DNA from: Sphaerochaetaceae bacterium
Lineage (GTDB): Bacteria; Spirochaetota; Spirochaetia; Sphaerochaetales; Sphaerochaetaceae
DNA length: 64,000 nt
NCBI GenBank assembly: GCA_028532765.1
Contig: JAQQAR010000093.1
Location: forward strand, 1 to 64,000
Reading direction: 5' to 3'
Under the pieces are notes generated by a model. The model saw nothing but the letters and a program-made list of their open reading frames with translations. It ran no database searches and was not told the DNA's origin. Made by a program: the position numbers and the translations under genes. Positions 16,576-25,288 of this stretch are shown in pieces. How positions within the stretch are numbered: position 1 is the stretch's first letter; each line of letters begins with the position of its first letter.

Positions 16576-17499
16576 ATGGCAGAAAGAACGGCAAAACAGC
16601 AGTTGCTACGTGATATCAAGCGGCATAAATCAGTCTATGCTTTGCTTGCAATACCTTTGATCTACTATATCATCTTTAAATATGTCCCGATATTCAACGG
16701 GCAGATTGCATTCAAGGATTATATGGCCTTGGACGGGGTGCTGGGTAGTCAATGGATTGGTTTTGAGCATTTTAGGACGTTCATCAACTCCTATTATTTT
16801 GTTGAGTTGCTCAGAAACACCCTGATGTACAGTTTCGGGAAGTTGGTGTTCAGTCTTCCCCTTGCAATCATCCTGGCAATTGCCATTTATGAGAGCAACC
16901 GCCCACTTCTTCGAAAAACAGTACAAACACTTGCCTATCTCCCACACTTTCTCTCGTGGGTAATCATGTACGGTATCTTGCTTGCCCTATTGGCGCCAGG
17001 AGACGGAATTGTCAATGATACCATCAAGCTCTTTGGTGGCAAGCCCATTGATTTCCTGACCAATACGGATGCCTTTCCCTGGATTGTCATTCTCAGTGAT
17101 GCATGGAAGGAGATGGGGTGGAGCGCCATCATTTTCATTGCGGCTCTGATGGGCATCGACCCTTCGCTCTTTGAGGCAGCCTTGGTTGAGGGTGCAAATT
17201 CTTGGCAAAGGGTACGATATATTACCCTCCCCTCAATTCGCCCTGTTATCGTTATTGTGGTCCTGCTTCGCTTGGGAACCATCCTGGATGCAGGTTTCAA
17301 CCAGATCTTCATGTTGTACTCAACGCCGGTCTATTCGGTTGCCGATATCATCGATACCTGGGTCTATCGTCAAGGCTTACTGGAGTTCCAGTTTGGCCTT
17401 GCCACCGCAGTCGGTCTTTTCAAGGGAGTCATTGGTATGTTCCTGATCCTTGGTTCCAACCGTCTGGTCAGACGCTTCGGCGGAAACTCATTGTACTAG
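16576..17499 (+). CDS. Carbohydrate ABC importer permease, LplB type
   Basis: A 307-residue permease with six hydrophobic segments and the cytoplasmic EAA loop (EAALVEGANSWQ...LPSIRP) that contacts the ATPase. It belongs to the LplB/YtePQ group that takes up oligosaccharides with a large solute-binding protein. GAGG precedes the ATG at 16576; the upstream in-frame start lacks one. It is the first gene of a four-gene unit with a second permease, the binding protein and a GH105 enzyme, so unsaturated pectin oligosaccharides are the likely cargo. No ATPase is encoded here; a shared MsmK-like ATPase elsewhere is expected. Confidence 0.88.
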   Translation: MAERTAKQQLLRDIKRHKSVYALLAIPLIYYIIFKYVPIFNGQIAFKDYMALDGVLGSQWIGFEHFRTFINSYYFVELLRNTLMYSFGKLVFSLPLAIILAIAIYESNRPLLRKTVQTLAYLPHFLSWVIMYGILLALLAPGDGIVNDTIKLFGGKPIDFLTNTDAFPWIVILSDAWKEMGWSAIIFIAALMGIDPSLFEAALVEGANSWQRVRYITLPSIRPVIVIVVLLRLGTILDAGFNQIFMLYSTPVYSVADIIDTWVYRQGLLEFQFGLATAVGLFKGVIGMFLILGSNRLVRRFGGNSLY

Positions 17500-17509
17500 G
17501 GGGTCGGGA

Positions 17510-18430
17510 ATGAAGATGAAAGGAACCGGAAAAAAAGGACGATTCACCTCTGTAGCGATTAAACCCACTGCGGCAGATCATAGTTTCAATTTCTTGGTGG
17601 ATTTCTTTTTGGCTTTACTTTTACTGATCATCGCAATTCCGCTTTGGAGTACTATTACGCTTTCTTTCAGGCCAAATGACTATATTGGCAATAACTTGGA
17701 AGGGATGTTCCTGATGCCCTGGAATTGGTCGACCTCAGCATATGAGGCTCTGTTGGGAAATGCAGGATTCCTGCTTGCTTTCGGCAATAGTGTAAAGATT
17801 TTGATTGGAGGGGTGGCGAGTGCATTGCTGCTTACCATACCCCTTGCATATGTACTGTCCATTCCAACCCTGCCGGGGAGACGCTATCTAAACTTGCTTG
17901 TCATAGTCCCTTATGTGTTCAACGTCGGAATGATACCAACCTATCTGTTGGTTACGAATATCGGTTTGATCGACAAGCTTCCAGCAGTCTATATCCCGGT
18001 GGCGATCAGCACCTATAACTGTCTGATCATGCGTTCCTTCTTCGAAGGAATTCCCAACGAACTGAAGGAGTCTGCAAGAATTGATGGGGCATCAGAGATT
18101 CAAGTTCTCCTGAGAATTATCCTGCCCCTCTCGAAAGCGATCATCATGACCATCGGGTTATTCTACGGGGTATCCTTCTGGAATAATTTCTTCCATGCAA
18201 TGCTCTACCTCAATAGTAATGCGTTGCAGCCCCTTCCTATCCTGCTCAGAAACATACTGATGGCCAGTGGGATGAATGAATATGTGGAGGTAAATGCCTT
18301 CGGGGATGCTCCAATTGCCGCCATCAAGGCCGCATCGGTCTTCATGAGTGCAATACCAATGGTTATTGCCTACCCATTCATCCAGAAGTATTTCACCAAG
18401 GGAACATTGCTGGGAAGTGTGAAAGGATAA
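17510..18430 (+). CDS. Carbohydrate ABC importer permease, YtcP type
   Basis: A 306-residue permease with six membrane segments and the EAA loop ESARIDGASEIQ...LPLSKA, partner of the preceding LplB-type permease; the C-terminus KYFTKGTLLGSVKG is typical of this subfamily. The ORF extends upstream into the first permease gene, but GGGGTCGGGA before the ATG at 17510 marks the start. Ten bases separate the two genes. Together they form the heterodimeric channel for the oligosaccharide bound by the next gene's product. Confidence 0.88.
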   Translation: MKMKGTGKKGRFTSVAIKPTAADHSFNFLVDFFLALLLLIIAIPLWSTITLSFRPNDYIGNNLEGMFLMPWNWSTSAYEALLGNAGFLLAFGNSVKILIGGVASALLLTIPLAYVLSIPTLPGRRYLNLLVIVPYVFNVGMIPTYLLVTNIGLIDKLPAVYIPVAISTYNCLIMRSFFEGIPNELKESARIDGASEIQVLLRIILPLSKAIIMTIGLFYGVSFWNNFFHAMLYLNSNALQPLPILLRNILMASGMNEYVEVNAFGDAPIAAIKAASVFMSAIPMVIAYPFIQKYFTKGTLLGSVKG

Positions 18431-18490
18431 GATGCTTCTCTGCTCTGCATGATTTTATTTGGATTTGGTAATTCATAAGGAGGATTAGCC

Positions 18491-20068
18491 ATGAAAAAAC
18501 AGTATTTCGTATGCATCGCGCTCATTGCGTTGCTCACTTTCGTTTCCCTGCCGGTATTCAGTCAGGGAACCAAGGATGCTGCAGTAGATGGTCCGGTGAC
18601 CATTGATCTGTGGTATGGCGCTGCGGTTACCGAAGCTGGGCCGCCCCCAGCTGATTGGGTAGGGTTTGACATTATCAAAGAGAAGTTGAACATCGATCTG
18701 AAGCTGACAACGCTTCCCTCCAATGAGAGTGACCAGGATGTTAAGATCCAGGCTGCCGCTGCGGCAAACAATCTTCCCGACCTGTTCATGGTTCGTCGAG
18801 ATGTCTTGACCCGTCTGGTTCCACAGGGATTGGTTGCGCCTGTTGATGATCTCTATGAGAAGATGCCTACCCGCACGGCAACCCATTACAACGATGTAAG
18901 TCGTAACCATGCAAAGTTTGGCGGAAAGAGCTATGGACTGGCTGACCCCGGCTCTATTGTCAAGAATGAAGGTTTGTTGATTCGCAAGGATTGGTTGGAT
19001 AACCTCGGCTTGAGTGTACCAACCACCACTGATGAATTGCTTGAGGTCATGCGAGCCTTCACCTTCGATGACCCTGATGGCAATGGAAAGAATGACACCT
19101 ATGGCTATGGAGCCTTCCAGGAAGTCAACAACTATGAAGCATGGCCCGGCCGCCGCTTGCAGCCGATCCTTGGAGCATTTGGTGTTGAAGGTACCTGGGA
19201 CATGACTGCTGACAGTGCTGGTCTGAATATTCTCAAGCCTGATTTCTATGACGCCATGGCATATCTCAAGAAGATGGCTGATGAGGGTATCATTGATCCA
19301 AACTGGCTTGCCTACAAGAAGGATGATTTCCGTGCTGCTTGGAAGCAGGGTCGTTTTGGGATCATGAGAGAGCAGAATGCTGCCTTTGCAGCTCAGTCCA
19401 ACTACGCTCCATTCGATAAGAACTTCCCTGACGGTGAGTGGATGATTCTTGATCCAATCGAAGGGCCGAAGGGACATGCCTCGATCGGACCTTACACTGC
19501 AGGATTCCGTATTTACGCAATCAGTGCAAAAGCGGCTGAAGAGGGAAAGAAGGACAAGATTGCCGAACTGCTCGAGTGGATGGCTTCTGATGAAGGCTAT
19601 TTCCTGCTCGGCTGGGGCGTCGAGGGTGTGAACTATACCAAGGATGCAAACGGCGTTCCTGTTGCTGATGGCCTCTCTGATCCTGATCTGGCTTTCAGTG
19701 GTCCTGTCGGACAAACTGTGACCCAGCTCCGAAACATGGTCTTCTACAATGGTGATATCGAGTTGTATGCTCGCTATCCTAAGTACATCACTGATACCAG
19801 CAAGAAAGAAATGTCTGCACTTGAGGTACTCCGTGAGATGCAGACCAAGCAGTGGACTCCCGCTGTTGGTTCTGACATGCTTCCGATTCCGAATGCTGAC
19901 CTGAAGCGTTTCTACGAACAGGGCTTGAGTGAGTTCATCACTGGAAAGCGTACGCTGAACAGGTCTAACTGGAATACTTGGATTGCTGAATTCAAGAAAC
20001 TCGGTGGACAGGATTGGAATGACAAGGGCGTTGCCTTTGCCAAGGAGAACAACCTGCTGAACGAGTAG
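18491..20068 (+). CDS. Extracellular solute-binding protein for the uronide importer
   Basis: A 525-residue type I binding protein of the LplA/YtcQ group. A signal peptide (1-25, cleavage after VFS) lacks a lipobox Cys; the mature end begins QGTKDAA, like other binding proteins in the window. The large size, GFDIIKEKLNIDL and LPDLFMVRRD are typical of this family. AAGGAGG precedes the ATG. A GC-rich hairpin follows the stop codon, which may protect this highly needed segment of the operon mRNA. The long open frame on the opposite strand is a codon-bias shadow. Confidence 0.88.
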   Translation: MKKQYFVCIALIALLTFVSLPVFSQGTKDAAVDGPVTIDLWYGAAVTEAGPPPADWVGFDIIKEKLNIDLKLTTLPSNESDQDVKIQAAAAANNLPDLFMVRRDVLTRLVPQGLVAPVDDLYEKMPTRTATHYNDVSRNHAKFGGKSYGLADPGSIVKNEGLLIRKDWLDNLGLSVPTTTDELLEVMRAFTFDDPDGNGKNDTYGYGAFQEVNNYEAWPGRRLQPILGAFGVEGTWDMTADSAGLNILKPDFYDAMAYLKKMADEGIIDPNWLAYKKDDFRAAWKQGRFGIMREQNAAFAAQSNYAPFDKNFPDGEWMILDPIEGPKGHASIGPYTAGFRIYAISAKAAEEGKKDKIAELLEWMASDEGYFLLGWGVEGVNYTKDANGVPVADGLSDPDLAFSGPVGQTVTQLRNMVFYNGDIELYARYPKYITDTSKKEMSALEVLREMQTKQWTPAVGSDMLPIPNADLKRFYEQGLSEFITGKRTLNRSNWNTWIAEFKKLGGQDWNDKGVAFAKENNLLNE

Positions 20069-20084
20069 GTGTGATGAGACCTGG

Positions 20085-20114
20085 TTCCGGCTGCCGATCA
20101 TCAGGCAGCCGGAA
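20085..20114 (+). other. Intercistronic stem-loop after the binding-protein gene
   Basis: TTCCGGCTGCC and GGCAGCCGGAA form a perfect 11-bp stem around an 8-base loop. No T-run follows, so it is more likely an mRNA-stabilising element or partial attenuator than a full terminator before the GH105 gene. Confidence 0.6.
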
Positions 20115-20142
20115 GATTTGGCACGAACATGAGGAATGAAGC

Positions 20143-21243
20143 ATGATGGACAGGGGTGAGCGCCTTTCGTTGAAACTGGCTGAAAGTGTGGTTTCACGCT
20201 ACAAACCTTCACAAATGCGATGGCATTATGAGCATGGGCTGGTGATACACAGTTGTCTGCTGGTTGGAGAGGCCTACGACCGAGAAGAGATGTTCCAGTG
20301 GGCATATACCATGTATGACCCAATGGTGGAAAAGGATGGCCAGGTTGTCTCCTATCGATTAGGAGAGTACAACCTAGACCAGATTAACGCTGGAAGAAAT
20401 CTTTTCGCTCTGTATGAGAAGACAAGGGAGAGACGTTTTCTCCTAGCAGCCCAGCTGCTGAAAAGCCAGCTCAACTCCCATCCAAGGACTCTTTCAGGAG
20501 TGTTCTGGCATAAGGAGATCTACCCTTGGCAGATATGGCTGGATGGAGTCTACATGCAGGGTCCTTTCAATGCTCAGTTCTGCAAGGTAAGTGGTGATAG
20601 TGCAGGGTTCAACGATACGGTGGAGCAGGTGATCAAGGTGTATCGGACACTTAGGGATCCGAAGACGGGCTTGCTGTATCATGCCTATGATGAGTCTCGG
20701 GGCCAGAGATGGTCTGATGCAGAAACCGGTCTTTCTCCCCATTTCTGGGGTAGGGCGATTGGGTGGTACTGCATGGCTATTCTTGATATCCTTGACTTCC
20801 TTCCTGAGTCACATCCCAAACGGGGGGAACTGGGACGGATTCTTGTCCAGGTTCTTGATTCACTGCTCCCTTATCAGAGTAAGAGCGGCATGTGGTACCA
20901 GGTGGTGGACAAACAAGATGAAAAAGATAACTATCTTGAGACCTCATGCTCAAGTATGTTTGCCTATAGCCTTCTGAAAGCATTGCGAGTTGGTATCACC
21001 CATAATGAGATGTATCGAAAGCAGGCAATACTTGCCATTGAGGACATCAGCGAACGATACCTGAGAGAGGATGAGAAAGGATGTCTCCATCTAGGGGGAA
21101 TCTGCTCTGTTGCCGGATTAGGCGGAAATCCCTATCGCGATGGTTCATTGCACTACTATGTATGTGAGCCAGTGGTGGAGGATGATTTCAAAGGGATGGG
21201 TTCCTTTATCCTTGCTTGCTTGGAAGCTGAGCAATCTACCTAG
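20143..21243 (+). CDS. GH105 unsaturated rhamnogalacturonyl/uronyl hydrolase
   Basis: A 366-residue cytoplasmic (alpha/alpha)6-barrel hydrolase of family GH105 (YteR/YesR-like), with no signal peptide. WLDGVYMQGPF (132-142) carries the family catalytic Asp, D134, and FWGRAIGWYCMAI lines the barrel. These enzymes release the 4,5-unsaturated uronic acid from lyase-generated disaccharides by hydration. It is co-encoded with the oligosaccharide importer, so imported unsaturated rhamnogalacturonan fragments are the probable substrate; its product feeds toward KDG, then KdgK and Eda. AGGAATGAAGC precedes the ATG pair. GH88 is the main alternative. Confidence 0.85.
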   Translation: MMDRGERLSLKLAESVVSRYKPSQMRWHYEHGLVIHSCLLVGEAYDREEMFQWAYTMYDPMVEKDGQVVSYRLGEYNLDQINAGRNLFALYEKTRERRFLLAAQLLKSQLNSHPRTLSGVFWHKEIYPWQIWLDGVYMQGPFNAQFCKVSGDSAGFNDTVEQVIKVYRTLRDPKTGLLYHAYDESRGQRWSDAETGLSPHFWGRAIGWYCMAILDILDFLPESHPKRGELGRILVQVLDSLLPYQSKSGMWYQVVDKQDEKDNYLETSCSSMFAYSLLKALRVGITHNEMYRKQAILAIEDISERYLREDEKGCLHLGGICSVAGLGGNPYRDGSLHYYVCEPVVEDDFKGMGSFILACLEAEQST

Positions 21244-21268
21244 TCAAGATAGTGTGATTGTCTCCAGT

Positions 21269-21295
21269 TCCCCGGTGATTGAACCGGGGTTTTTT
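21269..21295 (+). terminator. Terminator of the uronide import operon
   Basis: CCCCGGT and ACCGGGG form a 7-bp GC-rich stem (21270-21276 with 21283-21289) followed by six Ts. Confidence 0.88.
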
Positions 21296-21318
21296 GCATC
21301 CAGCCAAGAATTTCTATG

Positions 21319-21356
21319 AGTATTGAGGTATAGACAACTGGTTCTTGCTCAATACT
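21319..21356. promoter_or_regulatory. Widely spaced inverted repeat upstream of the nucleoside importer
   Basis: AGTATTGAG (21319-21327) and CTCAATACT (21348-21356) are perfect 9-bp inverted copies with 20 bp between; a partial third copy (TTAATACTTC) follows. They end 40 bp upstream of the -35 box. Possible regulator site or looping element; regulator unknown. Confidence 0.4.
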
Positions 21357-21395
21357 TTGTCTTGATTTAATACTTCTTTGAGGCAGTTTCTTTGT

Positions 21396-21424
21396 TTGAC
21401 AACGGTACAAGGTGAATGTAGAAT
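21396..21424 (+). promoter_or_regulatory. Promoter of the nucleoside importer operon
   Basis: TTGACA (21396-21401) and TAGAAT (21419-21424) are 17 bp apart; the ATG follows at 21474 with AGGAG upstream. Confidence 0.65.
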
Positions 21425-21473
21425 GAATTTACACAGTTTTTTGTGCATGATCACAAAAATAGGAGAAAACAGT

Positions 21474-22556
21474 ATGAAAAAATTGACTGTAGTGCTTTGT
21501 ATCTTCCTGATGCTCGGCTCGTTTGCATTCGCTCAAGGTAGCGATGAAGGTGGGGCAAAGAAGAGTAATCTTCGTGTTGGAATGGTCACTGATGCTGGTA
21601 CGATTGATGATAAATCCTTCAACCAGGGAACTTGGGAAGGTATCTTGAAGGCAAGCAAGGACTACGCGCTTGATGTCAAATATCTTAAACCCGCAGGTAC
21701 CACTGAGGCTGATTACTTGAAGGAAATCGGAAACTTGGTAGATGCTGGTTATAACTTTATTGTATGCCCAGGATTCAAGTTTGAGACTGCACTGTTTGAG
21801 GCTCAGGACAAGTACCCCAATGTGAAGTTCGTCATCCTCGATGGTGAACCCCATAGTGCTGATTACTCAGAGTACCGCATTGAGCCAAATGTAGTTGCAG
21901 TTTATTATGCTGAGCACGAATCTGGCTTCCTCGCTGGACTTGCTGCTGCTTTGCAACTTAAGGAAGGCGATTTTGGGTTTGTCGGCGGTATGGAAATTCC
22001 AGCTGTACAGAAGTTCAATTGGGGCTTCCAGCAGGGCGTTGCTTTTGCCAATGAAAACTATGGCACCAAGATTGTGATGAAGCAAGAGAATAACCTTTAT
22101 CAGGGTACTTTTGACAACATCAGCGCTGGACAGCAGATTGCAGCATCCATGTACGACCGTGGTGTAGATGTCATCTTCGCAGCAGCCGGTGGTGTTGGTG
22201 TTGGTGTTATCAACGAAGCAAAGAACCGTGCTTCCAGTGGACAGAATGTGTGGGTAATCGGAGTTGACGTAGACCAGTACCCAGAGGGCGTACTTCCTAG
22301 CGGCAAGTCCATCATCCTCACCAGTGCCATGAAGTACCTAGACCGTGCTTCCTATGACATGATTGTTGCTGAGCTTAATGGAACCTTCCCCGCTGGTGAG
22401 GTGCTGACCTTTACCGCAGCAAATGAGGGAGTAGGTATTCCAGCTGAGAACCCGAATCTCGACAAGGCTGTCACCGATGAGGTTTCCAAGGTCTCTGCAA
22501 TGATGACCAGTGGTGAGCTGAAGGTGCAGGCTTCTGGCGATGGATTGTTCAAGTAA
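21474..22556 (+). CDS. BMP-family nucleoside-binding protein of ABC importer
   Basis: A 360-residue substrate-binding protein of the BMP/PnrA family, which binds purine nucleosides. A signal peptide (1-20, cleavage after AFA) leaves a mature start QGSDEGG without lipobox. RVGMVTDAGTIDDKSFNQGTW is the family hallmark, with the ligand-binding Asp/Asn residues in it, and DVIFAAAGGVGVGVI is the second-lobe motif. The frame runs back to 21378, but AGGAG before the ATG at 21474 sets the start. It is first in an operon with ATPase, two permeases and purine nucleoside phosphorylase. Confidence 0.92.
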   Translation: MKKLTVVLCIFLMLGSFAFAQGSDEGGAKKSNLRVGMVTDAGTIDDKSFNQGTWEGILKASKDYALDVKYLKPAGTTEADYLKEIGNLVDAGYNFIVCPGFKFETALFEAQDKYPNVKFVILDGEPHSADYSEYRIEPNVVAVYYAEHESGFLAGLAAALQLKEGDFGFVGGMEIPAVQKFNWGFQQGVAFANENYGTKIVMKQENNLYQGTFDNISAGQQIAASMYDRGVDVIFAAAGGVGVGVINEAKNRASSGQNVWVIGVDVDQYPEGVLPSGKSIILTSAMKYLDRASYDMIVAELNGTFPAGEVLTFTAANEGVGIPAENPNLDKAVTDEVSKVSAMMTSGELKVQASGDGLFK

Positions 22557-22578
22557 ACCTTCCGATTAATTCGCGCGC

Positions 22579-22603
22579 AAGGGCCACCCCATAGGTGGCC
22601 CTT
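22579..22603 (+). other. Stem-loop between binding-protein and ATPase genes
   Basis: AAGGGCCACC and GGTGGCCCTT form a perfect 10-bp stem with a 5-base loop. No long T-run follows; likely an attenuator or mRNA-stabilising hairpin that lets the binding protein be made in excess of the ATPase and permeases. Confidence 0.6.
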
Positions 22604-22648
22604 CTGTGCAACTCATAGCTATGATTTGTTCACACAGGGAGCCCACTG

Positions 22649-24169
22649 ATGAGCCATGTTATTGAGATGTTGAACATACGCAAGGAGTTTCCAGGAATCG
22701 TTGCAAACGATGACATCACCTTGCAAGTGGAACAGGGAGAAATTCATGCCATTCTCGGTGAGAATGGAGCAGGTAAGTCTACCCTTATGAGTATCCTTTT
22801 CGGTTTATACCATGCCGATAAGGGGCAGATAAAAGTCAAAGGGAAAGAAGTCAGGATCAATGATCCCAACGATGCCAATGAGCTTGGTATCGGAATGGTG
22901 CATCAGCACTTCCAACTAGTACAGAATTTCACGGTTACCGAAAATATCATTTTAGGCAAAGAGGGAGGTTTTATCCTTGATCGTAGGACTGCATCCAAGA
23001 AGATCAAGGCCCTCTCTGAAAAATATGGATTGAATATTGATCCAAACATGGTTATCGAGGATATTACCGTTGGAATGCAACAACGCGTAGAAATCCTGAA
23101 AATGCTCTACAGGAATGCAGAGATACTGATATTTGATGAACCGACGGCAGTACTTACCCCCCAGGAAATAGAAGACCTGATGGAGATCATGCGAAGTCTG
23201 GTTGCAGAGGGAAAATCTGTTATCCTGATCACCCATAAGCTGAATGAGATCAAGGCCGTTGCCGACCGATGTACAGTTATCCGCCGAGGAAAACTTATCG
23301 GGGTGGTGAATGTAAAGGAAACCACAACAGCCAAAATGGCATCAATGATGGTAGGGAGGCCTGTTAGTTTCAAAGTTGATAAGAAACCTGCCCAAGTGGG
23401 TCGTGTAATATTGGATATTCATGATTTGAAGGTCATGAGCAGCAAGAAAATACTTGGGGTCAAGGACTTTTCACTTTCAGTAAAAGCTGGTGAGATTGTC
23501 GGAATTGCCGGCGTTGACGGCAATGGACAGACCGAGCTTATTGAGGCTATAACCGGATTGAGAGCGGTTGAAAGTGGTTCGATCATCCTTGACGGAAATG
23601 ACATCACCAATGCTGATATTCGTAGGCGCAATGAGATTGGCCTTGGACATATTCCTGAGGATAGGCAGAAACGAGGGCTGGTGATGAGCTCTTCGGTGTT
23701 CAATAATGTTGCCATCAAGGAGTACTACCACAGTCCTTTCAGCAAGAAAGGTATCCTTGAAGCTGACTACTTACGGGAGTATGCCCAAAAAGTGGTTGGG
23801 CAGTTTGATGTCCGCAGTGGTGAAGGTATTTTCTCCCTTGCAGGGAAGCTCTCTGGAGGCAATCAGCAGAAATTGATTGTTGGTCGTGAGGTCGTTGCTG
23901 ATCCTGAGCTACTGATAGCAGTCCAACCAACCAGGGGACTGGATGTAGGGGCAATTGAATATATACACTCCCAACTGGTAGCACACCGAGATAAGGGCCA
24001 TGCAGTACTGCTGGTTTCCTTTGAGTTGGATGAAATCTTCAACCTCTCCGATAGGATTGCTGTCATGAATAGTGGGGAGTTGATTGATATTGTGAAAACC
24101 TCAGAGACAAATGAGGATGAGGTCGGCTTGATGATGGCCGGCATAAAGCGAAAGGAAGGTGAACAATGA
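22649..24169 (+). CDS. Nucleoside ABC importer ATP-binding protein (tandem domains)
   Basis: A 506-residue protein with two ABC domains. Domain 1 has Walker A GENGAGKST and Walker B LIFDEPTAVLTPQE; domain 2 has GVDGNGQTE, LSGGNQQK and a divergent Walker B ending AVQPTRGLDVGA in which the catalytic Glu is replaced by Gln. This asymmetric arrangement is normal for the sugar/nucleoside group (YufO, RbsA-like). It overlaps the next permease gene by ATGA. Confidence 0.92.
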   Translation: MSHVIEMLNIRKEFPGIVANDDITLQVEQGEIHAILGENGAGKSTLMSILFGLYHADKGQIKVKGKEVRINDPNDANELGIGMVHQHFQLVQNFTVTENIILGKEGGFILDRRTASKKIKALSEKYGLNIDPNMVIEDITVGMQQRVEILKMLYRNAEILIFDEPTAVLTPQEIEDLMEIMRSLVAEGKSVILITHKLNEIKAVADRCTVIRRGKLIGVVNVKETTTAKMASMMVGRPVSFKVDKKPAQVGRVILDIHDLKVMSSKKILGVKDFSLSVKAGEIVGIAGVDGNGQTELIEAITGLRAVESGSIILDGNDITNADIRRRNEIGLGHIPEDRQKRGLVMSSSVFNNVAIKEYYHSPFSKKGILEADYLREYAQKVVGQFDVRSGEGIFSLAGKLSGGNQQKLIVGREVVADPELLIAVQPTRGLDVGAIEYIHSQLVAHRDKGHAVLLVSFELDEIFNLSDRIAVMNSGELIDIVKTSETNEDEVGLMMAGIKRKEGEQ

Positions 24170-25287
24170 AATCATTGAAAAAACGAGAACTGCAAAGCAA
24201 CGCCTTCCTCGTCGCAGTCAGTGCAGTGGTCCTTGGGCTCATTGCCGGTGCCATTCTCATGGCTTCAATCGGTAGTAATCCCTTTGCAGGGTTTTGGTAC
24301 TTGTTCCGTGGAAGTCTGATGAATATTGAGAGAATTGGAAACACCTTGGCAACAGCAACTACCTTGATGTTGGTAGGCCTTTCTGTTGCTTTTGCTTTCA
24401 GGACAGGACTATTCAACATTGGTGCAAGTGGACAGATGTTGGTCGGTGGCCTCTGTGCAACGATTGTTGCCCATAAGGTATTTCTTCCCCGTCCACTCTT
24501 CTTGGCTGTCTTGATCGGAGCGGCCTTGGCTGGGGGAGCAATCTGGGGAGTTATTCCTGGATTCCTCAAAGCCAAGTTCAACGTCCATGAAGTTGTTGCA
24601 ACCATTATGATGAACTGGATTGCCTACTGGTCGGTCTATTACTTTGTTCCCGCTTATCTCAAGGGACCCTCCCTGGAGACTGAGAGTGCCAGTATTGCAG
24701 TTTCCCAATCCCTCAGAACAGAGTGGTTGACCAACCTATTCAACGGATCGTACATGAACCTTGGTTTCTTCATAGCGATTTTCTCGGTGATTCTGATCAA
24801 GTTCATACTGGACAAGACAACGCTGGGATTCAGTCTCAAAGCGGTTGGTGCCAACCGTTTCTGCGCTGAGTATGCTGGGATCAAGGTGAACCGAAATGTG
24901 GTAATCTCCATGATGATCGCAGGTGGACTGGCAGGTCTGGCTGGGCTTTCCTTCTATACAGGGTATTCAAGGAATATGCAGATTGGAGTCATGCCTTCCC
25001 AAGGTTTTGATGGGATTGCCGTAGCGCTTTTGGGTGCAAGCAATCCACTGGGAGTATTCTTCAGCGCACTGTTCTTTGGAATCTTGCAATCTGGAAAAGG
25101 GTTCATGAATGCCATGACCAGCGTTCCCCCAGAGATCGCCGATACCATCATTGCTGTAATCATCTACTTTACGGCAACCAGTGTCTTGTTCAAGCGTTTC
25201 TGGGATGCTGTTTTTAAACGACGAAATAACAGGATCAATTCCCAAGAGGAATCTGTGGTAACGACACCAGAGAAGGAGGACAAGTAA
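24166..25287 (+). CDS. Nucleoside ABC importer permease 1
   Basis: A 373-residue branched-chain/ribose-type permease (YufP-like) with about eight to ten hydrophobic segments and the motifs FRTGLFNIGASGQMLVGG and HEVVATIMMNWIAYW. A basic, charged C-terminal tail of about 25 residues follows the last helix. It starts inside the ATPase stop codon (ATGA) and is followed one base later by permease 2, so the three are translated together. Confidence 0.92.
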   Translation: MKSLKKRELQSNAFLVAVSAVVLGLIAGAILMASIGSNPFAGFWYLFRGSLMNIERIGNTLATATTLMLVGLSVAFAFRTGLFNIGASGQMLVGGLCATIVAHKVFLPRPLFLAVLIGAALAGGAIWGVIPGFLKAKFNVHEVVATIMMNWIAYWSVYYFVPAYLKGPSLETESASIAVSQSLRTEWLTNLFNGSYMNLGFFIAIFSVILIKFILDKTTLGFSLKAVGANRFCAEYAGIKVNRNVVISMMIAGGLAGLAGLSFYTGYSRNMQIGVMPSQGFDGIAVALLGASNPLGVFFSALFFGILQSGKGFMNAMTSVPPEIADTIIAVIIYFTATSVLFKRFWDAVFKRRNNRINSQEESVVTTPEKEDK

Positions 25288-25288
25288 T

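Noticed and set aside
18485-20323. A 612-codon open frame on the minus strand opposite the uronide-binding-protein gene
   Set aside because: It overlaps a clear binding-protein gene end to end, has an improbable composition rich in Cys, His and Ile and no family features; it is a codon-bias shadow.
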